A stretch of 64,000 bases of DNA from Isoetes taiwanensis (Eukaryota > Streptophyta > Lycopodiopsida > Isoetales > Isoetaceae): positions 7,556,635 through 7,620,634 of the forward strand of contig JAJEKV010000033.1 in NCBI GenBank assembly GCA_021234155.1. The letters run 5' to 3'. Position numbers and translations under genes: made by a program. Below, one piece after another: positions 11,750-21,016 of the stretch. The notes below the pieces were generated by a model that saw only the letters and a program-made list of their open reading frames with translations, did no database searches and was not told the DNA's origin. Every line of letters begins with the position of its first letter. The first letter of the stretch is position 1.

Positions 11750-13520
11750 GCTTTACGTGTGATGAAATGTTTTGAGGCGAAAGCCATTAACCAATGTAGG
11801 TAATGGAGTACCATCTAACTCGCGCGGTTGGAAGGCGCTTGGTCTAACCACTTGAACAATTTGGTAAGGGCCAAGCCAACGAAACTTGAGTTTACAGGAA
11901 AATTTTTGTACACGGAATCATAAAGAAGAACCAAATCGCCTTCTTTGAATGTTTTTGTCTTCAGGCGTTTGTCATGTAAAGATTTTTGCAACTGTTGTCC
12001 ATGAAGAACACGAATATAAGCATCCGTCGAAGTTCATCCAAACTGTTCTAATTGATAGACCCTTTCTTTTGAGTGCGGCGAGGTGGATTATGAGCGTGAG
12101 CGGTTGAAAACGGAGTGTTGGAAGGATGTATTCAAAGCGGCATGAGAGCTTCCGACCATAAACCAATTTAAAAGGAGTGTGACGGTAGCAATCTTGAAAC
12201 AAGTATTGTAGGCCCAAAGAACGATAGGGAAGTTTTGTCGCCAATAAATGCGGGAAGCGTCACAAATTTTCTTGAGAATGGTGACCAGAGTTTTGTTGGT
12301 GCTTTCTGCCAAACCATTACCTTGAGGATAGTAAGGTGTGCTCTTGTGATGGTGTATCAGGAGATAATCCGTCAGCTCCTTGATAGTATGGTTGATGAAA
12401 TGGACACCACGGTCACTGACCAGCTCCGTGGGGCAGCCGAATCGCGTGATAATTTGTTGATAGAGGACCCTAGCTGTGCTTGCTGCAGTGTTGTCTGGAA
12501 GTGCACAAGCTTCCGCCCATTTGGTAGCGTAGTCAGTGAGAACCAGAATGTAACGGGCACGGGTGTGCCGCGCAGGAGGATCTATAGGTCCCACAAAGTC
12601 CATTCCCCATTTGCTGAAGGGAAGTGGCGTGGCGACCGGCGTCAAGGGAAGAGCGTCACGGGCCGTGGGGCGTCCCACCCGCTGGCAAGCGTCACACGTG
12701 CGGGCGTGGGCGTGAGCATCTTTGAAGAGCGTGGGCCAATAATACCCAGCGAGAAGGATTTTGCGTGCCGTGGTGTCACCATGAAAATGACCACCACCTA
12801 GCCCTTGATGAGCTTCTCGAACAATATCTGGAACTTCATGAGGTAGAACACAGCGTCGAAGGATGGTGTCCTTACCCTTTTTGTAGAGATGTCCTGCAAC
12901 CATAGTGTAGTCACGGACCTCTCGGAGAAATTGATGGCGACGGGATTGCCGCTTGGCAGGAGAGAGCGTCTCGTCTTCTGGTGGAAGGGCACCTGTGAGG
13001 AGGTACTGCTGAAAATCATGGAACCAATGTGGTGTTGCCGTGACTAAAAAGAGCTGAGCATCAGGAAAGGCGTCTGAGACTCCAGTTGAGGGATCATCTG
13101 TGTGGATGCGTGAAAGATAATCCGGAACGACATGAGATTTGCCGGCCTTATGAACAATTTCAAAAGGAGCAAATTCTTGGAGAAGAAGGACCCAACGAGC
13201 AATGCGGCCCGTGGGCGTGGACTTGTTGATCAAATAGAGGAGTGCTTGGTGGTCCACAAAGAACTTGATTTGACTGCCCAAAAGGTAATGACGGAAGCGT
13301 TGGACACAGAAAATGAGACCCAAAGCTTCACGCCCGCGTGGCGAGAATAGTTCTTCGCCGCAGAATTGAGTTTTCGGCTGGCGTAGCGATTTGGTTTGTC
13401 AGTGTGCGCATCATATTCTTGAGAAAGAACAGCTCCAATAGCAAACGCCGAGACATCGACATGAACGTGAAAGGGCTTGTCCCATTGAGGAGGAACAAGA
13501 ACCGGTGCCTGAGTAAGCAA
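11750..13520 (-). pseudogene. RLG-A RNase H and integrase
   Basis: The 411-codon frame 12088-13323 starts in RNase H (FVDHQALLYLINK, then GKSHVVPDYLSR). It continues through the integrase zinc finger (H...C-D-A-C: GHFHGD through CDACQRVG) and the DDE core: first D in GMDFVGP, second D in VSDRGVHF, E in GNGLAESTNK. The start of RNase H (VDVSAFAIGAVLSQ) is in the 13230-13520 frame. The IN C-terminus continues in shifted frames to about 11750 with a GDLVLLYDS-type block and a VNGF-like end. Role: removal of the RNA strand and insertion of the cDNA. Frameshifts near 12200 and 13310 make it inactive as read. Confidence 0.88.
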
Positions 13521-13524
13521 AAGC

Positions 13525-14791
13525 TTCAGCTGTTAGAAAGCAGCATCCGCCTGGGAATTCCAAGCCCAGGTAGATTCGTCACCCGTGAGTTTATGAATGG
13601 GATCTGCAATGGCTGCTAGTCCAGGTATGAAGGTGGAGTAATAATTGACCTTACCCAGGAAAGAGCGTGTCTCCTTGATATTGGCTGGTGCTTGAGCCTT
13701 GAGCACACAACTGATTTTGGCGGGATGCGTGGTGATACCGCTTTGGCGACAACATGGCCCTAACAGAACACCGGAGGTGATTTAAAAAGGTGCATTTTCG
13801 GGATTGAGACTAATGCCGGACTCATCACATTTACGGAAGACGAAGTTCCAATTTATCCAAATGGTCAGCCATGGGGCGTAGGGCTGAGAAGTCATCTTGA
13901 AAAATTTGCAAGAAGGGAGTTTCCTTCATGAAATCATGAAAACCGAGAGCATGATGCGTTGAAAGCGTTGATGGAGAGTTTGATAATCCAAAGGGAACCA
14001 CCTTGTAGGCAAAAGTGCCCCACGGGGTGGTGAAAGTGGTCTTGAGTTGATCAGATTCTTTGATTGAGATCTGATTGTAGCCAGAAAAACCATCCATGAA
14101 GGAGTACATCTCATGTCCAGCCACCTCTTCCAGAACCTGGTCTGTGAAGGGAAGTGGAAAATGATCACGCCCGTGGGCCCGATTGAGTTTCCGATAGTCC
14201 ACAGGCGACGCGGATCTTACCATTGTGTTTAAGGGCAATGGCGATGGGGCTCACCCATTGAATGTTTGACCTCATAGATCAAACCTGCAGCAAGGAGTTT
14301 GTCAATTTCCGCCTTTGACGCGATCCACGGTAATTAGGGTTGAGCGGTGCTTGCATCGTTGCTACACTGGTGGGTGCATCGATTTGGTAGGAATGGTGAG
14401 TTCCCCAAGCTTTTGTTGATTCCCGAAGATCTTTGTAACTCCAGGCGAAAATGTGTTTGAATTTTTGAACGGCTTGACGGCCCGTTACGATAAGGAGCGG
14501 AAGATTTTGCGGCAATGCGGGACGAGGTTGATTGTTGCCGGCGCCCACAATCTCGACTTCCGGAGTCCGAATATGGGGTATTACTTCAGTATCTGGACAA
14601 TGTGTGCGAGGAGGTTGGAGCATAACCGGATGCGTGGCACTTTTGCGTGGTGAAAAAGAGGGTTGCTCGGTTTCATCAGCGAGAGGTTGCTTCATGACGG
14701 CGTGTACATCAACGGGGAGTTGCGGGAGGTGCGGCATTCGAAAAGTGATCAACACGTTGGATTCGATTGCAAGGAGCCGGGTAAGGGTCAA
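13525..14791 (-). pseudogene. RLG-A reverse transcriptase
   Basis: The frame 13831-14238 holds RT core motifs: VDYRKLNRAHGRDHFPLP, FMDGFSGYNQI and the VPFGLSNSP block. The catalytic FQDD stands in place of the usual YxDD/FxDD. The upstream frame 14279-14791 ends with the FKHIFAWSYKDL segment that precedes RT in plant Ty3 elements. The thumb and connection regions lie in other frames down to 13525. At least three frameshifts separate these blocks. It copied the element RNA in virus-like particles when intact. Confidence 0.85.
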
Positions 14792-14815
14792 GCAAAGCAG
14801 CCACAGCCTGGTCGA

Positions 14816-15360
14816 TCAAGAGTCATTTCTCCCCAAGGATCGGCATATTCGGGGTAGGATAGGCGGCACTCGCAGTGGAGCCCGAACTTGATAAATATTT
14901 CGAGCTTCTTGTAATGCGGTATGCGAGAGAGGGTTCCGCATTGTCAACGTAAATGATCCTGCCTTCGTTTGCAAGTCCATGGTGGCATTGAGATGACCAT
15001 CAGTGATGACTAACTGGTCCGTGGCCCAGTAATGGATACTCTTTGCCTGGCGGAGAAAAGGTCTGCCGACCAACATTTCATAGTCACCTGGATCTTCGCC
15101 CGACTTTCCAAACTCCAAATTCCATGGGGAAGCGGAGATCACCGATGTTGATGTGAAGAAGAGGTGTGCGCGCCTTGAGGTCGCGTGATATGGCCATTAG
15201 CCAACTTGATGTCATATGGGGCACGAAAGAGTTGTGTGATGCCCATTTGTTTGCGGAGTTTATCCGTGATGAGATTGACTACGCTACCTCCATCGATTTG
15301 TACATGGTTGACTTGCTGATTACCCACCGTGGCATGGACCGTGGGTGTAGAGGTAGCCAC
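14816..15360 (-). pseudogene. RLG-A aspartic protease
   Basis: Two overlapping frames hold the retropepsin-like domain. 15139-15360 has the active-site region QIDGGSVVNLITDKL (DGG instead of DT/SG), and 14816-15142 has the C-terminal half ending in ILVGRP-like and GRPFLRQAKS. A single frameshift near 15140 separates them. This protease would cut Gag-Pol. The fragment at 4678-5277 has the same domain without the shift. Confidence 0.83.
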
Positions 15361-15900
15361 AGCCCCAACTAAAAGCGGTTGGGAGTGGTAACCGGTCCTT
15401 GAGAGCGGGGACGAGTTTCAAAATGGTGGCCAAGCTTAAAGGAATTTTGATCTTGGCTAGCTCCTCTTGGAGTTCGAGAGGCACATGAGAAAAAGGATCT
15501 GCTGGTTCCAATTTGGTCTTTGGAGTGCGTGGTAGTGAAGCGGCAACTTCTTTGAGTAAGTCAACCTCGGCGGCAATATTGGGATACCGCCCGAGGCGTG
15601 GAGGTTGAGATGTGGAAGGAGTATCTTGTCTTTGTTGAGCTCTAGTGGTGGCATGAATATTTGCCAATGTGCGGCCTTGGCTTGCATGAGGTTCAAAATG
15701 CTTTGTCGAACTTTTGGCATGACATGTGGCATGAGCTTCTCCAAGTCGGGGTGCAAAGTGAACCTTTTTTCGTCCTCATGAGGAATGGTGTCATTTGCAA
15801 AGGCAGGTTGCGTGCCATTGGAATAATGGTCAGGGGGCGTGATGCCTTGGTGCGGCGTGAAACTAAACCAACCCAATTTGACGGCTGGACTGGAGGATTA
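15361..15900 (-). pseudogene. RLG-A gag-protease spacer
   Basis: Overlapping frames 15320-15667 and 15457-15876 link the gag zinc knuckles to the protease. The sequence is Pro/Leu-rich with no catalytic motif. Two frames alternate, consistent with indels. Confidence 0.55.
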
Positions 15901-17650
15901 AGTGCCCGAAAAATTTCCCTCTTGTGCTTGTTGATCCGGTGAGGTTGATTTCTTTGGAGCTGGTTGATAGCGTGATTCGAGGCGCTCTTGGTGGCTTCTT
16001 AAGAACTGGTCTCGGGCCTTGTTTGCCATTAGCAATCCGAGTTGGTAAGCCGTGAGGCGGACCGATGTGGTCTGATTTGTGCGTGAAGGAAGCTGTACAC
16101 GAACTTGTGGAAGTTGAGGGACGCCCGGGTGGTATGACCCCATTCTTGACAGTGATAACACTGAGCTTTAGAAGGATCAAAAGGAGGACGTTGGTTGGAT
16201 CCCCGTGGTTGCTCCTGTTGCTGATAGAGTTGAGTGGGTTGCGCCTGAAGTGGTGGCTGCTGATAGTGCGACTGTTGCTGAGGTGTGGTTTGCACTTGAT
16301 AAACCATTTTGTTGCGGAACGGTGTGGGATGAGTGCGAGTGCACTCTTCCGTGGCATGATTGCACATGTTGCATCGCTTGCAATGAGGCGGGCCATTGGT
16401 GGAGTTGCACTCATTTGCCAAATGGCCTTGGTATTTGCAAATATGGCACCAGATTTGACTGCGCTGTGGATTAGCGTGTTGAGGCTGAACAGCCGTTTGT
16501 GGAACCATGACAGGTGGAATGAACGGGAGCTCTTGAAGAGCCACGCCTCGGGAGGAAACATTGACTGAGTGATTGACAAGGTCGATAGCCTGCTCCAAAG
16601 TCTTGGGACGCAGGTATTCAGTCATGAGTCGAATAGCTGGAGGAAGTCCTTGGAGAAACCAGACCAAAATCTGGCTCTGTGTGGGGTACTCCTTGAGCTT
16701 ACTTAGCAGAATGTGAAGTCGATCCGCAAAATCCCGGGCAGACTCCGTGGGCTCTTGTTGAAGTTCATTGAGTTGCTTGAGATGAAGTTGATCATCATCC
16801 GTGGTTCCATAATGAGACAGAAAAGCAGTTCTCATTTCGGACCAGTCTTGTTTCCAATGGCTTTTGTTGGACATGAGCCATTGATGAGGAGAGCCACGCA
16901 GGGTGGTGGAAAAGATGTGGAATTTCAGTTGAGGTTGCGCATGACCATTTAGGACAGCTAGAGCCTCAAATTCTTCCATGTGGGCCTGAGCACTTTGGTC
17001 TAACGGTTTGCCTTTCGTGTTGCCAAAGGTGGGATAAGTCAGTTTCAGAGTCTGAAAGGTAGATGTGAAAGTCTTTGGGCTGGAACGGGGAAGATATAGT
17101 GAGGATATTGAGGTTGAGTTGGATGTGGCATGGTGCCTGAAGGACCCTGATGAAGGGGTGACTGTGGTTGAGAAACGGAAGTAGCTGGAGCATTGGTTTT
17201 GAGATCTGTAAGGTTGTAAACAGGAAGGGCAGTGGGAAACGTAGGGAAAGGATATTCCTGGGTAGGCGCAAAGGAGACGTGTGGATAGCCGTGCCCACCC
17301 GGGGGAGATGATGGTTGTGAAGGAAGAGGCGTATGGCATGAAGAATGATGGATGTAGGCATGTTCAGGGGTATGAAAGTACGGTTGAGAAGGTTGAGCCT
17401 GATAAGGCTCCTGATAGTGATGAGGGGACTGAGGTTGTGAGCCATGTTTGCACGCTTGGGGCGGGGAACTGGGACGAGACAGGACACGAGGGGTGGGTGG
17501 CGCTGACTGAGCCCTAGACCGAAGATGGCCTCCCTCTATGTCATAAGCAGATCCATACATGTCGCGAACAGTTTCCCGACGCTGATGGCGCTCCAAGCGA
17601 GAGGCCGTCTGAGAAAGGAGTTCTTCTGGCGTGAAGTTACGGACAGACAT
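15900..17650 (-). pseudogene. RLG-A gag
   Basis: The start MSVRNFTPEELL at 17650 lies 48 bases after the 5' LTR and leads a Pro/Ser/His/Gln-rich N-terminal region (frame 17045-17650). After a frameshift near 17060 the frame 16029-17339 carries the capsid-like domain (WKQDWSEMRTAFLSHYG, LVWFLQGLPPAIR). It ends in three zinc-knuckle-like units: CHICKYQGHLANEC, CKRCNMCNHATEEC and CYHCQEWGHT. The nucleocapsid therefore had about three CCHC fingers. Expected role: particle formation and RNA packaging. Confidence 0.88.
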
Positions 17651-17672
17651 GGCGACAGAAGAAAGTAGGATG

Positions 17673-17696
17673 GAATCAGACCCGGCAGCGGCGACA
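17673..17696 (-). other. Primer binding site of RLG-A (tRNA-Asp-like)
   Basis: Directly inside the 5' LTR the minus strand reads TGTCGCCGCTGCCGGG. It matches the complement of plant tRNA-Asp 3' ends (TGGCGCCGTTGCCGGG) with two mismatches. Confidence 0.55.
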
Positions 17697-17697
17697 G

Positions 17698-18284
17698 TGT
17701 TTGGGGTCTGGGTTCGGGAACTCCTGGAAGACAGCCCTCTGTGAGGACCCGTGGATCTAACAGGAGAGTCCGGGGGACTATGTCACGCGGGATTTGCAAG
17801 AAGAGAAGAAGAAGAAGAAAACAGAACAAATGAGAGAAAAATGATAAGCTTCCTTGATATCAATGATGAACATACATGAGCTCTCGCAATAGAGAGAAAA
17901 CTGAAAGGAGACAAGACTCAAAACTCATCTAAAAAACTCATGTGCTAGCTCTACTCATATATATAGTACAATGGCCTTGGGCCCAATATAGACACTCTGA
18001 CTGATCTCGGTGCCGACTCCTGGAAGGAGGCCTGATTTGCAGGAATGTTGGCGGTGCCTCTTGAAGTGCCTAGAATCACGCTGACGCTGACGCGGGCGGT
18101 GACGGGCCGTCACTTGTCTGAGCGGCGCCTCTTGTTGACGGCCACAGGCTTTGACTGCGTGGTCTGCTGCTTGGTCTTCTGCGGAGCCTTTGATGGCTGA
18201 CCCGTGGCTGACTGAGGATCCTTGAGCTTGACCTGGTCTGTCGTATGCATGAATAGTCCTGTACCAGGAGGCACAGGACTAACA
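17698..18284 (-). repeat. RLG-A 5' LTR
   Basis: 587 bp, bounded by TG...CA, next to the PBS on the left and to target duplication TTGCT (18285-18289) on the right. See the 3' LTR for the uneven divergence. Confidence 0.93.
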
Positions 18285-18411
18285 TTGCTATTTGGAAAAG
18301 GACGCTAGACATTGTAGATAGTCATGGTGTATTCATTCCATTAGTCATGCATGCATGGAAATATTACTATTCTAGAGCTCGATTGAAATTCAAGAATAAC
18401 TTGTTTTCGTT
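18285..18411 (+). pseudogene. LINE 3' end, right part
   Basis: After the target duplication, the LINE frame interrupted at 7190 continues openly (IWKRTLDIVDSHG..., YYYSRARLKFKNN) to a stop at about 18411. Continuity of the frame across the 11-kb insertion supports the RLG-A borders. Confidence 0.65.
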
Positions 18412-18805
18412 AACAGACTACCCAAGGATGCTCAAATAGCCAACTATGGGGATCAAAAGCAAGGGCATACAAGTCTATATAATGCAGAAAATGCCAAAGG
18501 AGCCTATGTAATGCCAAAGCATACAAGTCTATGTAAAGAAAAATGCCAAAGCATACAAGTCTATGTAATGCCAAATGCCAAAGTCAGAAAATGTGATACG
18601 AAGGAGATTAACCATATGCTCACAGTAATTGAATGACCAGGTTCTAGCTCCCACAGTGTATGCTGCCTTGAACAAATTCAATATATCTCCATCAACAGAT
18701 TCATGCATCTTTTGAACTGCTACAACAACGGGCTTTCTTAGTTTTACATGATCTAACTTGCTTCTGCAATAAGATGGGTCTTACAAGTAGCATGCTCATT
18801 AAAGC
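18412..18805. repeat. Spacer with short tandem repeats
   Basis: Between about 18460 and 18595, units built on AAGCATACAAGTCTATGTAATGCC recur three to four times with gaps. The remainder shows no gene. Confidence 0.6.
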
Positions 18806-18893
18806 TGGATGTCTTGAGATTTTTGTATCCCCACTATTCCCTGTAATCCCAAATATTAGCACTAAGAAAATAAAATTCAGAACAATTGTGTGC
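18806..18893. repeat. Repeat X, second copy, left part
   Basis: Nearly identical to 5230-5333. It stops at the TAAC target duplication (18894-18897) of element B and resumes at 32428. Confidence 0.85.
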
Positions 18894-18897
18894 TAAC

Positions 18898-18925
18898 AAG
18901 ACATATGCTATTAAAATGAGAGATA
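18898..18925 (+). repeat. Element B left terminal inverted repeat
   Basis: 28 bp, 27 of 28 matching the reverse complement of 32396-32423. Confidence 0.93.
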
Positions 18926-19205
18926 TGACATATCTTTGCAAGTGAGCAATTAACTCAATAGTCAAACAATAGGGTCATTAGTTCTAAGATGAACTCACAT
19001 TTCATTGACGAAGTAATAGAAAATACATTGAATTAAATAGAAAGTCATGGCTCCTGCCTTAGAATAGTGCAGCAGTCACATTACTGCCCGGATTAAAAAA
19101 CCCCCGCCCCGAAGGGTTTTCGAGAGAAAAACCGTGGCAGCAATAAGACTACTGACAACGATTAAAACAAAACAATACTATAAATTATACTAACAAAAAC
19201 ACATG

Positions 19206-21016
19206 TCATCCCAAACTTAAATTGTACTTTGCTTTCTTCGCCTGTGATTTTGGAATTTTATGCGTCTGTATAGATGATATATCCCTTCCACCTGGCGGTG
19301 CATATGACCAAAGAATACAACTTACTCTCTCTTTCCTTGGTGGATCTGCTGGATTCAAAACCCATACATTTTCCCAATAATTTTCATAAATTTTTTGTTC
19401 ACTTAGATTCTTCTTGTTCCTGCACTTTGGGGCCCAATATTGAACTTCTACCCAATAATTCTCAAGTCCTGGATTATCATCATCTTTGACTGGTTCAGAA
19501 ATTATTTCACCAAGCCACACTGGATATGTCTCTAGATTGTCAGGTTTGATGAGAACAAAGTAGCCTTTTTTCACATCCTCTGCAATTGCCCAATCTGGTA
19601 GGCCATGCCATTGGGGTCTGCTGGCCTTGCTACCAACATGCCAATTTGCCAAACGTCCCTTCTGTGAGGTTCCTATATTGAACTCAGCATATTCAATAGA
19701 TGTTTTTTCCCATCTCGAAATGGGAAGAAAACCATCTTTTAATGGCCCTCCTGAAACATCAATGCTTTGTAATGCATCAGCTACGTTTTTCCAATATTTG
19801 ATCACTTTTTGTAATGAATCTTTCTTTGCTTCAGAAAGCGTTGGTTGTTGTAAAGTTTGTGTCCAATGACCAATAAATTGTTTCAATCCCTTCATCAATG
19901 CCGTATGGTCTTTGGTGTTCTTAAATGGTGGAAGACTTGAAGGTTCACCTGCGGGAATCATTGGCCTTCCATCGTTGTCCCTTTTCCACATTTCATATCC
20001 CTGTGTAGGAAGCCATGACTGATCTGTAGGACGCATTTTATACTGCATTATAGGGATGCCTTCTTTTACCCAAAATTTGAACTGTAATGGTTTTGAATGG
20101 CCTTCCATAGCTAGCTTACCTTGAGGCATGCATGGCTCAACAAAGGATTTCCAATCTGGAACTTCATCAATTAAAAATGGTATAGGTGATGGGTCCATCT
20201 TAGATGCAAATAGCTCCATCAACTGCGGCAATGTAGATATTGACTCTCTTTGCAATATAGATGAAAAGACCCCGAAAAGGGCATCTATGTCATCATGTGT
20301 ATGTCCAACCATAAGGAATCCAACCTTCACTACTTCAAATACCTGCTTTGCTGTCAAGAATGAGCATGCTTGAAACAACCACCTATTTTTATTTTGACTA
20401 AAGCAATTATCGAGTTGTAAACACAACTCTCGAGGTAGCTTTTGTCTCATCGTACCTTCACCTATATCTTCCGGTGTTGTAGAAACGGCTTGCTTGCTAG
20501 AAAATTTGATAGTCCGTTCAACTTGCTTGCTAGCCCATGTGCCGCGTCATCCAGAAGAGCTCCAAATATACCACTACTATTCTGTTTCTGTGGTTTCATA
20601 ACACCGCATTCTAGATTTCGAAGACATTTGAATATTGAGCCAACATGGAAATCCGGCCCATCTTCCCATAGGTCTAATGAAAAATGACCAAAAGCACCTG
20701 TTCCATGTCCATGAGTCAACATGCCAGCTAGAGAGATCTTCAACTGTTGAGCATTAGCACAACTTTTTGGTATTGATTGCAATCTTGGTAGGAATGTTTT
20801 GTGTTGGTCCATCTTATCATGGATGATGCATAGATATCTCTCAGGTTCCATGGAAGAGAATACCCTCCATTGGTAATAGGTGGTTCTACATGAGGGAAGT
20901 TCCCATGTTGGGTTGTGGAGGTCCAACAATGTGGTCAAAAGAATGATCTTGTATTTTTTTATAAGGAAACACAGTTGGAAAAGGCACAACGAGGTGGTAT
21001 AGTTCTGGGGATACAT
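19206..21016 (-). pseudogene. DUF7869-like protein, possible second RNase-H-fold transposase
   Basis: Two frames, 20462-21016 and 19206-20450, join by one frameshift near 20540. The first has the block YLCIIHDKMDQHKTFLPRL. The second has LQLDNCFSQNKNRW and VGHTHDDIDALFG. These three blocks, each with conserved Asp, are characteristic of DUF7869 proteins, which are spread widely in eukaryotes and look like nuclease/transposase folds. The remaining 250 residues are Trp-rich with a chromo/BAH-like WLGEI region. The usual N-terminal cysteine-rich part is missing because the plus-strand ParB-like gene starts at 20915. Either the gene is 5'-truncated or its first exons lie elsewhere. Function is inferred from family only. 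Confidence 0.72.

Larger units (their letters stand above)
7191..18284 (-). mobile_element. RLG-A: complete Ty3/gypsy LTR retrotransposon (11.1 kb)
   Basis: Direct repeats 7191-7779 and 17698-18284 are the LTRs (TG...CA; plus-strand ends TGTTTG and CTAACA). The 5-bp target duplication TTGCT is perfect at 7186-7190 and 18285-18289. On the minus strand the order is 5' LTR, PBS, gag, PR, RT, RH, IN, a long extra ORF, PPT, 3' LTR. The IN-RH-RT proteins and the NGF-like C-terminal part of IN resemble the plant Tat/Athila side of Ty3. Gag and pol are split by several frameshifts, so the copy is not autonomous now. It inserted into a LINE tail. A fragment of a sister element lies at 4570-5277. Confidence 0.95.

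Noticed and set aside
15661-16568. Plus-strand ORFs opposite gag and the gag-PR spacer of RLG-A
   Set aside because: They are shadows of the Gln/Pro-rich gag frames; no domain.
18460-18600. CRISPR-like array
   Set aside because: Repeats are irregular, spacers are not unique, and the context is a plant nuclear transposon region.
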